From contig NZ_OX638201.1 in the NCBI RefSeq assembly GCF_951805225.1, forward strand, positions 4,092,001 to 4,156,000: DNA of 64,000 nucleotides, given 5' to 3'. The position numbers were made by a program, and so were the translations under genes. Below are positions 23,571 to 32,614 of this stretch, piece by piece. Under the pieces are notes generated by a model. It was not told the origin of the DNA and did no database searches. It worked only from the letters and a program-made list of their open reading frames with translations. Each line of letters opens with the position of its first letter. Positions within the stretch are counted from its first letter, which is position 1. This stretch comes from an uncultured Flavobacterium sp. (GTDB lineage Bacteria > Bacteroidota > Bacteroidia > Flavobacteriales > Flavobacteriaceae).

Positions 23571-24023
23571 ATGAGTAATATCAGAATTACAAAACAATTT
23601 AGTTTCGAAACCGGTCACGCCTTATATGGTTACGACGGAAAATGCAAAAACGTTCACGGCCACAGTTATAAATTGTCGGTTACCGTGATTGGTTCGCCAA
23701 TTATGGATCGATCAAATGTAAAATTCGGAATGGTAATTGATTTTTCGGATCTAAAGAAAATTGTAAAAGAAGAAATCGTTGATCAGTTTGATCATGCAAC
23801 GGTTTTTAACGAAACAACTCCGCATATCGAATTGGCAAATGAATTAAAAAATCGTGGCCATCACGTTATCTTAGTTGATTATCAGCCTACAAGCGAAAAC
23901 ATGGTTGTAGATTTTGCTGACAGAATCATTGCGCGTTTACCAAAAGATATTTCTCTTTTTTCACTAAAACTTCAGGAAACAGAATCTTCATTTGCAGAAT
24001 GGTACGCATCTGATAATATCTAA
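23571..24023 (+). CDS. 6-pyruvoyl-tetrahydropterin synthase / QueD-like 6-carboxytetrahydropterin synthase
   Basis: 150-aa enzyme of the PTPS fold. Zinc ligands H16, H29 and H31 lie in SFETGHALYGYDGKCKNVHG and HSYKL, and the active-site Cys is C25. QFDHATVFNE and LQETESSFAEWY carry the other catalytic and pterin-anchoring residues. QueD converts dihydroneopterin triphosphate to 6-carboxytetrahydropterin in queuosine synthesis. The CxxxHGH spacing agrees with QueD-type members, but other PTPS reactions are not excluded. It is followed on the same strand by an LpxH-like gene. Confidence 0.9.
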   Translation: MSNIRITKQFSFETGHALYGYDGKCKNVHGHSYKLSVTVIGSPIMDRSNVKFGMVIDFSDLKKIVKEEIVDQFDHATVFNETTPHIELANELKNRGHHVILVDYQPTSENMVVDFADRIIARLPKDISLFSLKLQETESSFAEWYASDNI

Positions 24024-24037
24024 AATTAAATCCCAAT

Positions 24038-24060
24038 CCTTCGACTTCGCTCAGGATGAC
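24038..24060. repeat. Half repeat 'cttcgacttcgctcaggatgac' (family D)
   Basis: A short dispersed repeat between the QueD-like and LpxH-like genes. A related inverted pair occurs at 43683-43745. It is followed by AATCTAATAATCTA words directly against the next start codon. Confidence 0.55.
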
Positions 24061-24110
24061 AATGAATTTAAAGTCTAATATTCTAAGAAGTCTAACAATC
24101 TAATAATCTA

Positions 24111-24854
24111 ATGAAAAAAGTATATTTCGCTTCTGATCAGCATTTTGGAGCTCCAACTCCTGAATTGAGTTTGCCACGCGAACAAAAATTTGTAGCTTGG
24201 TTAGATGTTGTAAAACAAGATGCAGAAGCTATTTTTTTATTAGGAGATTTATTTGACTTTTGGTTCGAATACAAAACGGTTGTTCCTAAAGGATTTGTTC
24301 GTGTATTAGGAAAACTAGCAGAACTTCGTGATAGCGGAATTCCGATTTACTTTTTTGTGGGAAATCATGATTTATGGATGAATGATTATTTTCAAACCGA
24401 ATTGAATATTCCTGTTTATCACGATAATAAAGAATTTACTTTTAACGGAAAAACGTTCCTAATTGGTCATGGCGACGGAAAAGGTCCTGGCGATAAAGGT
24501 TATAAAAGAATGAAAAAGGTATTTACAAATCCGTTTTCAAAATGGCTTTTCCGTTGGTTACATCCGGATGTTGGCGTGAGTTTAGCACAATATTTATCGG
24601 TTAAAAACAAACTGATTTCAGGCGACGAAGATGTAAAATTCTTAGGCGAAGAAAACGAATGGCTAGTTTTGTATGCAAAACGTAAACTCGAAACCAAACA
24701 TTATAATTATTTCATTTTCGGACACCGCCATTTACCAATGATTATTCCTGTTGGAGAAGAATCTAAATATGTAAATCTGGGTGACTGGATTGGCTATTTT
24801 ACCTATGGAGTTTTTGACGGAGAAACTTTTGAACTTCAAAAATTCGAACAATAA
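24111..24854 (+). CDS. lpxH: UDP-2,3-diacylglucosamine diphosphatase (LpxH-like)
   Basis: 247-aa calcineurin-type metallophosphoesterase. Metal-binding motifs in order are ASDQHFG (7-13; D9, H11), LGDLFDFW, GNHDLW, LIGHGDGKGPGDKGYK and FGHRHLP. LpxH hydrolyses UDP-2,3-diacylglucosamine to lipid X in lipid A synthesis at the inner face of the inner membrane. Length and the added insertion (FRWLHPDVGVSLAQYLS) suit the Bacteroidota LpxH group. It converges with the heme lipoprotein gene with zero bases between the two stop codons. Confidence 0.88.
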   Translation: MKKVYFASDQHFGAPTPELSLPREQKFVAWLDVVKQDAEAIFLLGDLFDFWFEYKTVVPKGFVRVLGKLAELRDSGIPIYFFVGNHDLWMNDYFQTELNIPVYHDNKEFTFNGKTFLIGHGDGKGPGDKGYKRMKKVFTNPFSKWLFRWLHPDVGVSLAQYLSVKNKLISGDEDVKFLGEENEWLVLYAKRKLETKHYNYFIFGHRHLPMIIPVGEESKYVNLGDWIGYFTYGVFDGETFELQKFEQ

Positions 24855-26066
24855 TTACTTTTTATTCGTTGGATAAATTCCAATTTTGTGTGTTCTCAAG
24901 ATATAATTCGACATTTGTTTCGTGTTCGAAAGCTGGAATTTAATTGCGCCAGATGATTGTTTAGGCATATGACATTCAACGCAATTACTAGCCAATAAAC
25001 TTCCTGACATCGTTTTTAAAGTCGTTTCATTGTGCTTGAAATCCTGATGACAACTCATGCATATTTTAGAATAAGAAGCCAGATTCTTAGAAGCATTTTC
25101 ATGCGGATTGTGGCATGTAATACAATCCATTTTTTCACTTTTGACAAAACATTTGCTTTGCGACATCAAACGAAATTGATTTCCGTGTACATCAAATTTT
25201 GCTGTATCGGTAATACTCCGAGTTTCTCTGTAAAAGTCAGATAAAACACTTCCGGGTTTAAAATCAAAACGAGATTTTATTTTCATTCCGTCATTTCCGG
25301 CGTGACAAAGCGCGCACGCATCGAGTTTTTGTTGTCGGTTTAATGTTTTATAACTTGTTATACTATTTGCAACTTTTACGTTTGGATTTTTAATATGAAA
25401 TTCAGCATGCGCTTTCGCTGGACCGTGGCAACGCTCGCAATCAATTCCGTAAACGATGGTTTTACGATCAATAATATCTTCAACATCCATAGACATGAAG
25501 TTTTTTTCTGTCGATTTCTGTCCAACATTTCGGCTGCTAATATTTGAAGCGTGACAAGAATAACAATCCTTCATCACCATTCGATCAAAATAAGGTTTAT
25601 CAGCAGGAAATCCAGGACTTGTTGCCCAATTATTTATAGAATTATAATAAGAAACAGGTAATTCATAAGTATTATTCTCACGCCAGTAAACTGAAGTCTG
25701 TGCATGTTTAACACCAAAAACGATCTCAAAACGATGCGCTTCGACTTCTTTTCCGTTTTTATACAAAACCTGATAAAGACTATCATTGCGTTGCTCCATC
25801 ACCAATTTGGTATTCTTATCATAGATAAAAACATGATTTTTTGCATCAAAATCACCCAGAACATTCCCTAAAATTGCAGGAGCAGTTGCTTTAAAATGAG
25901 AACTTTGCAAAGCCATGTCATATTGAGTTTTATGACAATCAATGCAACTTTCAGAACCTGCGTAATCAGTACCGCGAGGATCAATATATTCATCAGATTT
26001 GTTTGTGCAATTTGACAGAAAAACTGCTAAAACAAGTATAGCAAAAAGAATGCGTGTTTTTTTCAT
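24855..26066 (-). CDS. Heptaheme cytochrome c lipoprotein
   Basis: 403-aa exported protein with a lipoprotein signal (LSNC, Cys20). Seven CxxCH heme sites start at residues 41, 168, 210, 251, 315, 336 and 362 (CIDCH, CYSCH, CERCH, CALCH, CITCH, CMSCH, CVECH). Between hemes 1 and 2 lies a 120-residue beta-rich insert. The order resembles cytochrome c554/octaheme-like electron-transfer proteins found in Bacteroidota. No other redox partner gene is adjacent. It probably acts in the periplasm or outer membrane as an electron carrier; substrate reduction is not shown. Confidence 0.9.
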   Translation of the reverse strand: MKKTRILFAILVLAVFLSNCTNKSDEYIDPRGTDYAGSESCIDCHKTQYDMALQSSHFKATAPAILGNVLGDFDAKNHVFIYDKNTKLVMEQRNDSLYQVLYKNGKEVEAHRFEIVFGVKHAQTSVYWRENNTYELPVSYYNSINNWATSPGFPADKPYFDRMVMKDCYSCHASNISSRNVGQKSTEKNFMSMDVEDIIDRKTIVYGIDCERCHGPAKAHAEFHIKNPNVKVANSITSYKTLNRQQKLDACALCHAGNDGMKIKSRFDFKPGSVLSDFYRETRSITDTAKFDVHGNQFRLMSQSKCFVKSEKMDCITCHNPHENASKNLASYSKICMSCHQDFKHNETTLKTMSGSLLASNCVECHMPKQSSGAIKFQLSNTKQMSNYILRTHKIGIYPTNKK

Positions 26067-26149
26067 TGCTGTAAATATACTTTTTTTTGTATAAAATCAA
26101 AATATATTTCAATAATGAAAAATTGTTGTTAAAATATTTAGAATGTTTC

Positions 26150-26506
26150 TTAATTCATCCCAACTCCATAAACATATTCATCTAAATCAATTCGGAATAA
26201 AGAACCTTCAACCAAATCTTTTATCGATTTTAATTCTGTCATTGAAACTGCCAAATCTATAGAAGAACAAGGTGTTTTCAATAAAAATTTATGGCATGAA
26301 TATTTTAATTCGCAAGCTTCGCAACAAGCATTTTCAATCATACTATCTTCAATTAAATCACAAAAATGATTCAATTCCTGAACTGTAAAATAAAACCCAG
26401 TTTCCTTAAATACTAACTGAACTTTATCTAATATAGTTTCATTTTGCTTTTTCCAGTAAAAAGCTATGCCGAAGTTATTATGATATATTTGCTCTATTTC
26501 TCTCAT
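26150..26506 (-). CDS. Cys-rich 118-aa protein of unknown function
   Basis: A small soluble protein with no signal or TM. Six cysteines fall in one block (C49, C61, C62, C65, C71, C80; CCEACELKYSC), which could bind a metal or iron-sulfur centre. The N-terminal half (FGIAFYWKKQNETILDKVQLVFKETGFYFT) looks like an alpha/beta fold. I recognise no named family. It stands alone between the heme protein gene and the hydrolase operon. Confidence 0.72.
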   Translation of the reverse strand: MREIEQIYHNNFGIAFYWKKQNETILDKVQLVFKETGFYFTVQELNHFCDLIEDSMIENACCEACELKYSCHKFLLKTPCSSIDLAVSMTELKSIKDLVEGSLFRIDLDEYVYGVGMN

Positions 26507-26667
26507 CGTAAATCGTTTTATTCCAACAAATATAAATATTATTTATATTAATTCTAAATAAAAAAATCATAAAAAAGATAAAAATTTAGGCAATTTAGAT
26601 GCAATAAACTCATTTATACATAACTGAATTAAAATTCTCTTATACCATCTATAGTTTCTATAAAGAT

Positions 26668-27588
26668 TTACTTATACCAATGCTTAATTTTAGATAAAAA
26701 CTCTTGTTGTTGATCAACGAACAAATAGTGAGAACAATTATTCAAAAAGGCAAAATTATTTTTACCAACCAAATCTTTAATTGAAGTAATTTGTGCCGAT
26801 GAAAAAATCCCATCGTCTTTACCATAAATTGCATAAATAGAAATTCCTTCAGCCTTTATCTTTTTTAAAGATGATCTTGTGTCGATATTATTTTGCTTTT
26901 CGTTTTGGTAAAAAAGTAAAGGAGCATTTTTATTTCGAATATTAGTTTTAAAAAATTCACTTGCTTCGTAATCCGCATATAACTTTTTTGATTCTTTGGT
27001 TGGCTTTGGTATTTTAAAATAATTATTATCACTTGCCAGATCAAAACAATGTTTTCTATATCCTGCCGAATTTTTGTCGAGTTTTTCTACGTAAAATATT
27101 TTATTAAGGTTTTTAGAATCCGCAATTTTTAAATATTTATTCTTCAAAGAATTTAAAATGTGATCATACGTTTCTTGCTGCGAAAATAAAGCTCCTGCCA
27201 AAATAAGCTTACTCACATTCTGAGGATATTTTTCGGTATAAAGCGTTGCAACCAATCCGCCAAAACTATGTGCAAGAAGAGTGGCTTTCTTTAAATCATA
27301 CTTTTTATAAATGGCATTTAAATCCTGAAAAGCTTCTGCATAAGTAAATTTTGCATCAGGATCTGAAGATCTTCCCTCACCTCTTCGATCGTAAACAATT
27401 ACATAAAACCCAAGATTAGCCAGTTTTTGAGCCGTTGTGCCTTCAAATAAAGTCGAATTACCACTTGGTCCTCCGTGAATAAAAATGATGCATTTATCTT
27501 TTTTATTTCCGTATGTTTTGATGTAGAGAGTTTGTCCGTTTGCAAAAAAGGATATTGCTAAAACGAAAACAAGAAGAAATGATTTCAT
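26668..27588 (-). CDS. Secreted alpha/beta hydrolase, proline-iminopeptidase-like
   Basis: 306-aa protein with a signal peptide (1-19, FFANGQ). The oxyanion motif is HGGPSG at 38-43, typical of the prolyl-aminopeptidase group. The nucleophile is S108 in AHSFGG and a C-terminal His lies in NCSHYLF. It is last gene of a tight operon: 12 bp after a membrane-protein gene, which itself abuts the MFS gene. The substrate is unknown. Confidence 0.87.
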   Translation of the reverse strand: MKSFLLVFVLAISFFANGQTLYIKTYGNKKDKCIIFIHGGPSGNSTLFEGTTAQKLANLGFYVIVYDRRGEGRSSDPDAKFTYAEAFQDLNAIYKKYDLKKATLLAHSFGGLVATLYTEKYPQNVSKLILAGALFSQQETYDHILNSLKNKYLKIADSKNLNKIFYVEKLDKNSAGYRKHCFDLASDNNYFKIPKPTKESKKLYADYEASEFFKTNIRNKNAPLLFYQNEKQNNIDTRSSLKKIKAEGISIYAIYGKDDGIFSSAQITSIKDLVGKNNFAFLNNCSHYLFVDQQQEFLSKIKHWYK

Positions 27589-27600
27589 CTATTTGAAAAG

Positions 27601-28182
27601 TTAGTGTTTTAAAACGGCATAAATAGTAGTATCCTTTGTGATGTAACCATCTTTTACTTCATCATAATCTTTTAAAACAAGATGCATTTGCAAAATATTA
27701 TCCTGAATTTTAACGCCTTCTTTTTTAAAATAAAGATCGCTTTCAAATTGAAATTCACCAATCTTTCTTTCGAACAAAAAATACTTTTTTTCGATGACTT
27801 CATATTTACAGCACATTCCTAAAAGACCTTGAAATTTTGTGTTGATTTGAATTTGATCATTCTCAAATCTGGTATCATTTGGAACAAAGAAAAAAAGAAA
27901 AGCAGATCCTAAAATAGCACCAAAAATCCCATCAATTAACCAACTTATAAAAATCAAAAAAGGTGAAAAGATATAAATAGAAAAATATAAAGCTCTTTTT
28001 TTAAAAGGCTTCACATAATAAAAGAACAAAATACAGGCTGAAACATAAAATAGAATTTTAAGAATTAGGCGTAAATTAGCAATTAAGCCAATTTCGAAAA
28101 CAGCATTAATTATAAAATTGATTAAAAGTATAATAAATGTTACCGCATGAATCCTTAAAAATATCTTTTTGAATTTGTTCAT
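27601..28182 (-). CDS. Membrane protein of unknown function
   Basis: 193-aa protein with four hydrophobic segments in the first 105 residues (about 12-30, 38-56, 67-82 and 85-102) and a soluble beta-rich C-terminus (DQIQINTKFQGLLGMCCKYEVIEKKYF onward). The start codon directly follows the MFS stop codon. No family is recognised. Operon position suggests a role linked to the MFS transporter or the following hydrolase, but nothing more can be said. Confidence 0.7.
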   Translation of the reverse strand: MNKFKKIFLRIHAVTFIILLINFIINAVFEIGLIANLRLILKILFYVSACILFFYYVKPFKKRALYFSIYIFSPFLIFISWLIDGIFGAILGSAFLFFFVPNDTRFENDQIQINTKFQGLLGMCCKYEVIEKKYFLFERKIGEFQFESDLYFKKEGVKIQDNILQMHLVLKDYDEVKDGYITKDTTIYAVLKH

Positions 28183-29463
28183 TTATTCCATATTCTGATG
28201 ATCATCCATATCTTTCTTAAGATCTAATTTTCTAAATGTTGGTGATTTTAATGCCGTTACAATGACAGTTAAAAGAGTAATACTTCCTCCAAAAACAACA
28301 GAAGTTACAGTTCCCATTAATTTAGCAGTTGCACCACTTTCAAAAGCACCTAATTCATTAGAAGATCCCACAAAAATTGAATTTACAGCGCCAACTCTTC
28401 CACGCATATGATCTGGAGTTTTAAGTTGTAAAATCGTTTGACGAATTACTACAGAAATTCCGTCAGCAAGACCGCTCAAAAATAAGGCAAAAACCGAAAG
28501 CCAGAATGAAGTAGAAAGTCCAAATAAGATGATCGATAATCCGAAAACAAATATGGCAATTAAAAGTTTTTTTCCTGCATTTTTATATAAAGGCACATAA
28601 GCAGAAACGAGCATCGTAATGAAAGCTCCTACTGCAGGCGCAGCTCTTAATATACCAAAACCTTCGGCTCCGACTTTTAAAATATCCTGTGCAAAAACTG
28701 GCAATAATGCTACAGCTCCACCAAAAAGTACTGCAATCATATCAAGCGATAAAGCGCCTAAAACAATTTGGTTTTTAAAGACAAAATTCAAACCTTCTGC
28801 AAGACTATCTTTTATCGATTCTCCAATCTTTGGATTTGTAATTGGTTTTTTACTAATTTGTGATAAGGCAATTAAGGAAAGAATTGAGAATCCAAAAACC
28901 AGACACATTGACCAGTGAACGCCAATCCAGTTAATTGAGAATCCTGCTAAAGCCGGTCCCATAACGGCTCCGATTTGCCAAACCGAACTACTCCAAGTAG
29001 CAGCATTTGGATATGCTTTTTTAGGAATAATCAACGATAGAAGAGAGAAAATAGTTGGCCCAAGAAAAGCTCTGACTAATCCGCCTAAAAAAACTAATGT
29101 ATAAATTGAATATAAAACTATAGTTGGAGATAAATCGCCGACAACTTTTGGCCAGGTCAATAAAAACAATCCAAAGCTAATTACAGAAAATCCCAGAATA
29201 CATTTTACTAATAATCCCTTCTTTTCCTTTTGATCGACAATATGTCCGGCAAATAAAGCCATACCAACGGCGGGAATAACTTCCATTAAACCAATAATTC
29301 CAAGTGAAAGTGGGTTTTTAGTCAAACTGTAAACTTCCCATTCGATCACGATAAATTGCATCGCCCAGGCAAAAACCATAGCAAAACGCAATAATAAAAA
29401 AACATTAAATTCTCTGTAGCGCAATGCCTGATAAGGATCTCGCTTTTCTGTTTTATTCGTCAT
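28183..29463 (-). CDS. MFS transporter
   Basis: 426-aa permease with twelve predicted TM helices. It has the MFS motif-A-like loop AGHIVDQKEKKGLL (after TM2, about 74-87), a matching second-half loop, and LRTPDHMRGRVGAVNSIF-type sequence (KTPDHMRGRVGAVNS) that is characteristic of the MFS_3/enterobactin-exporter-like (EntS) group. It is probably a drug or siderophore exporter; the substrate is unknown. The start overlaps the recJ 3' end by 11 nt. Confidence 0.9.
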   Translation of the reverse strand: MTNKTEKRDPYQALRYREFNVFLLLRFAMVFAWAMQFIVIEWEVYSLTKNPLSLGIIGLMEVIPAVGMALFAGHIVDQKEKKGLLVKCILGFSVISFGLFLLTWPKVVGDLSPTIVLYSIYTLVFLGGLVRAFLGPTIFSLLSLIIPKKAYPNAATWSSSVWQIGAVMGPALAGFSINWIGVHWSMCLVFGFSILSLIALSQISKKPITNPKIGESIKDSLAEGLNFVFKNQIVLGALSLDMIAVLFGGAVALLPVFAQDILKVGAEGFGILRAAPAVGAFITMLVSAYVPLYKNAGKKLLIAIFVFGLSIILFGLSTSFWLSVFALFLSGLADGISVVIRQTILQLKTPDHMRGRVGAVNSIFVGSSNELGAFESGATAKLMGTVTSVVFGGSITLLTVIVTALKSPTFRKLDLKKDMDDHQNME

Positions 29464-31153
29464 TTGTTCTAATATCTTTTAGCATAAGTTGAGTCGAAAC
29501 GGTTCCGTTCCACTCGTTTTCAGCCAATGAATACGCTAGCTGAAAAGTATTTTGATTTTTTGTAATGTCTAATTTTTTTCCAAGTCCAAAACCTATTGCA
29601 GCAATTCCATCTGAATTATATTGCTTCACAAAAAGTCTCAAATGCTCTTCCTCTGCGCCTAAAGTTTTGGCATAACCTGTATCTTTCACCTCTTTGGTCA
29701 TAAAAACAGGCGTCATATTCAGAGGTCCAAAAGGTTCAAATTGTTTTAAAATTCGAATTAACTTTGGAGTAATATCTGTAAAGTTAATTTCGGCATCTAC
29801 TTCTATTTCCGGCGTTCGCATTTCGGGCAAAATAGTTTCCTGTACTTGTTTTTCAAATGCATCTTTGAAGGTTTTATAATTCTCCGCTTTCAAAGTCATT
29901 CCTGCCGCATACATATGTCCTCCAAATTGCTCTAAATGCTCAGAACAAGCATCAAGAGCATTGTAAACATCAAATCCTTTGACAGATCTGGCAGAAGCGG
30001 CATATTTATCACCACTTTTAGTAAAAACTAAAGTCGGACGATAATAAGTCTCAATAAGTCGTGAAGCTACAATTCCGATAACGCCTTTGTGCCAGTCTTC
30101 CTGAAAAACAACTGTCGAAAATCGATCTTGTTCGTTATTAGTCAGGATTTGCTGAAAAGCTTCTTTGGTAATTTGTTTGTCCAAATCTTTTCGATCTGAA
30201 TTGTATTGTTCTATTTCTGAAGCAAATTGTTGCGCTTGTTCAAAATTGAATTCTGTTAATAATTCAACTGCATGATTACCGTGTTTAATTCTTCCGGCAG
30301 CATTTATTCGAGGAGAAATAATAAAAACAACATCGGTAATATCAAGGGTTTTCTTTTTTACCTGATGTACCAAAGCTTTAATTCCCGGTCTTGGATCTGA
30401 ATTAATAACTTGCAATCCGTAATAAGCCAAAACTCTGTTTTCGCCTGTTATCGGTACAATATCCGCAGCAATTGCTGTTGCAACTAAATCCAGATACGGA
30501 ATTAAATCTTCGATCGTTTCGTTTCTATTTGTTCCTAAAGCCTGAATTAATTTAAAACCAACGCCACAACCACATAATTCATCATAAGGATATGAGCAAT
30601 CTTCTCTTTTTGGATCTAAAATCGCAACCGCATCGGGAAGAAATTCTCCTGGTCTGTGGTGATCACAAATAATAAAGTCGATGTTTTTTTCTTTCGCATA
30701 AGCGATATGATCAATGGATTTAATACCACAATCGAGCGCGATAATTAAAGAAAATCCGTTATCATCGGCAAAGTCAATCCCTTTAAAAGAAATCCCATAA
30801 CCTTCCAGATAACGATCCGGAATATAAGTGGCAATATTAGGATAATGCGATTTTAGATACGCCGAAACCAAAGAAACTGCCGTTGTTCCATCTACATCGT
30901 AATCGCCAAAAACCAAAATGTTTTCCTGATTTTTAATCGCCAATTCAATTCGGGAAACGGCTTTATCCATGTCTTTCATCAGGAACGGATCATGAAGATG
31001 TTCTAGTGAAGGACGAAAGAAATTCTTGGCATCTTCAAAAGTTTCAATGCCACGCTGAATCAAAAGTGTTGCTACAAAATCTTCTACATTCAAGGCTTGC
31101 GCCAAATGTTTGATTTTATCTTGAGAAGGTCTTGTTTTTAATGTCCAACGCAT
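29453..31153 (-). CDS. recJ: Single-stranded-DNA-specific exonuclease RecJ
   Basis: 566-aa DHH-family 5'-3' exonuclease used in recombination and mismatch repair. Motif I is FGDYDVDGTTA (D84, D86, D88) and the DHH motif is CDHHRPG (164-166). The DHHA1 region contains GGHMYAAGMT, and a C-terminal OB-like domain follows. The length matches other bacterial RecJ proteins. It heads an operon recJ-MFS-membrane protein-hydrolase. Confidence 0.96.
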   Translation of the reverse strand: MRWTLKTRPSQDKIKHLAQALNVEDFVATLLIQRGIETFEDAKNFFRPSLEHLHDPFLMKDMDKAVSRIELAIKNQENILVFGDYDVDGTTAVSLVSAYLKSHYPNIATYIPDRYLEGYGISFKGIDFADDNGFSLIIALDCGIKSIDHIAYAKEKNIDFIICDHHRPGEFLPDAVAILDPKREDCSYPYDELCGCGVGFKLIQALGTNRNETIEDLIPYLDLVATAIAADIVPITGENRVLAYYGLQVINSDPRPGIKALVHQVKKKTLDITDVVFIISPRINAAGRIKHGNHAVELLTEFNFEQAQQFASEIEQYNSDRKDLDKQITKEAFQQILTNNEQDRFSTVVFQEDWHKGVIGIVASRLIETYYRPTLVFTKSGDKYAASARSVKGFDVYNALDACSEHLEQFGGHMYAAGMTLKAENYKTFKDAFEKQVQETILPEMRTPEIEVDAEINFTDITPKLIRILKQFEPFGPLNMTPVFMTKEVKDTGYAKTLGAEEEHLRLFVKQYNSDGIAAIGFGLGKKLDITKNQNTFQLAYSLAENEWNGTVSTQLMLKDIRTNDE

Positions 31154-31237
31154 TTTTTTATTGTAGATTTTTGATCTTAGATTTTAGACTGAAAAAATCT
31201 GAAATCGTTTAATCTATAGTAGAAATATTCTGTTTTT

Positions 31238-31270
31238 ATCTTTGTCAAAGTTTAAAACTTTGACAAAGAT
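31238..31270. repeat. Palindromic repeat, family A (copy 3)
   Basis: ATCTTTGTCAAAGTTT, one A, then its reverse complement, followed by TTTTTTG on the plus strand. It lies between the recJ start and the HopJ-domain gene's end, and is likely a terminator for the latter's minus-strand transcript. Confidence 0.82.
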
Positions 31271-31332
31271 TTTTTGTATTTTAAAATAAGCAGACTTCAG
31301 GAAACCTAAAATCTACACTCTAAAATCTAAAA

Positions 31333-31677
31333 TTATTTTGCTTCTAAAGCGTTTCCTTCAAACTTAACTCCGTCCCAACCTAAGTTGATGAAGTTTCTAA
31401 TGTTTTGGTGATTTGTTCCGTTTGGATCGCCTAAAACTTCTTCAAAATAAAAAGCTCCAAAACAAGCTAAAGTTTCTTCTTTGCTTAAGTTTTGCAATTT
31501 CGCGAAAGAAAATAATTTGCAAGAACCTGAGTTTTCTCCGGCAGCATTATGTTGTGTTCCGTTTTGAAAAGCTGTTGGCGTGAAGTTGTAATTTTCTTCG
31601 ATTACAGCAATAGTTTCAGGAAATGTTATTTCGGTTGGAGTTTGTTTTAGTTTTTCTAAAAAGGCTTGTATGCTCAT
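31333..31677 (-). CDS. HopJ-type III effector domain protein
   Basis: 114 aa from the chosen ATG at 31677 (MSIQAFLEKLKQTP); the frame is open 30 nt further, but that part is low complexity. The sequence matches the HopJ family (PF08888): TEITFPETIAVIEENYNFTP, GENSGSCKLFSFAKL and ACFGAFYFEEVLGDP. Despite the name, this domain is found in many free-living marine and soil bacteria without type III secretion, and no secretion genes are near. It is probably a housekeeping protein of unknown role. Confidence 0.88.
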   Translation of the reverse strand: MSIQAFLEKLKQTPTEITFPETIAVIEENYNFTPTAFQNGTQHNAAGENSGSCKLFSFAKLQNLSKEETLACFGAFYFEEVLGDPNGTNHQNIRNFINLGWDGVKFEGNALEAK

Positions 31678-31693
31678 GATTTTTATTTTTTTT

Positions 31694-31771
31694 GCCACGA
31701 ATTTCACTAATTGAACACGAATTTTAATTTAAGTTCGAGCTCTAATTCGGGAAATTAGTGAAATTCGTGGC
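31694..31771. repeat. Inverted repeat, family G
   Basis: Perfect 19-bp arms GCCACGAATTTCACTAATT (31694-31712) and complement (31753-31771), 40 nt apart. Related but degraded words occur at 32524-32614 and 38893-38922. It fills the gap between rsmI and the HopJ-domain gene. Confidence 0.85.
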
Positions 31772-31779
31772 GAAAATTA

Positions 31780-32508
31780 TTATTCTTCTATTTCTTCTTC
31801 ATCCTTCGAAAACTTACTTTTCTTAGGTTCTTTTGTTATTGTTTTTCCGGCAACGACTACTACAATTTCGCCTCGTGGCGCTGTTTTTTCAAAATGGGCT
31901 AAAACTTCTCTTGCTGTTCCACGTACGTTTTCTTCGTGTAGTTTTGATAATTCGCGTGAAACACAAACTTGTCTGTCTTCGCCAAAATACTGAATAAACT
32001 CAGCTAAAGTTTTAACGAGTTTATGTGGCGAAACGTATAAAATCATTGTTCGGGTTTCTTCGGCTAAAGCCAAAAATCGAGTTTGACGTCCTTTTTTATC
32101 AGGCAGGAAACCTTCGAAAATAAATTTGTCGTTTGGTAATCCGCTGTTTACTAAAGCAGGAACAAAAGCTGTTGCACCAGGCAAACATTCGACTTCAATT
32201 TTATTTTCGACACAAGCGCGCGTCAATAAAAATCCAGGATCTGAAATCGCCGGAGTTCCCGCATCCGAAATCAAGGCAATAGTTTCACCAGCTTTCAAAC
32301 GCGCAATTAAATTTTCGGTTGTTTTGTGTTCGTTGTGCATATGATGGCTGTGCATGTGTGTGCCAATTTCAAAATGCTTCAACAATTTTCCACTCGTTCT
32401 GGTATCTTCCGCCAAGATCAAATCGACTTCTTTCAAAATCCGAATGGCACGAAAAGTCATGTCTTCAAGATTGCCAATTGGCGTTGGAACGATATATAAT
32501 TTAGACAT
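31780..32508 (-). CDS. rsmI: 16S rRNA (cytidine(1402)-2'-O)-methyltransferase
   Basis: 242-aa SAM-dependent enzyme of the tetrapyrrole-methylase fold that 2'-O-methylates C1402 in the ribosomal decoding centre. Motifs are LYIVPTPIGNLEDMTFRAI (4-22), LILAEDTRTSGKLLKHF, ISDAGTPAISDPGFLL and LPGATAFVPALVNSGLP. The C-terminus is a charged tail (KKSKFSKDEEEIEE). It is a minus-strand gene flanked by family G repeats. Confidence 0.96.
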   Translation of the reverse strand: MSKLYIVPTPIGNLEDMTFRAIRILKEVDLILAEDTRTSGKLLKHFEIGTHMHSHHMHNEHKTTENLIARLKAGETIALISDAGTPAISDPGFLLTRACVENKIEVECLPGATAFVPALVNSGLPNDKFIFEGFLPDKKGRQTRFLALAEETRTMILYVSPHKLVKTLAEFIQYFGEDRQVCVSRELSKLHEENVRGTAREVLAHFEKTAPRGEIVVVVAGKTITKEPKKSKFSKDEEEIEE

Positions 32509-32523
32509 AATAAGTTTAATATT

Positions 32524-32614
32524 TAAACACAGATTGCACGAATTAACACGAATGTTTAAAGTGCTAAAATTTCACAAAAATGAATTAGTGTTAATCTGTG
32601 AAATTCGTGTTTAT
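32524..32614. repeat. Imperfect inverted repeat, family G-like
   Basis: AAACACAGATTGCACGAATT (from 32524) faces a right arm with GTGTTAATCTGTGAAATTCG near 32590-32612. The arms share blocks but in swapped order, which suggests decay or recombination between related repeats. Confidence 0.6.

Noticed and set aside
31333..31677. Type III secretion effector as evidence of a secretion system
   Set aside because: The HopJ name is historical; no secretion genes are present, and the domain is common in non-pathogens.
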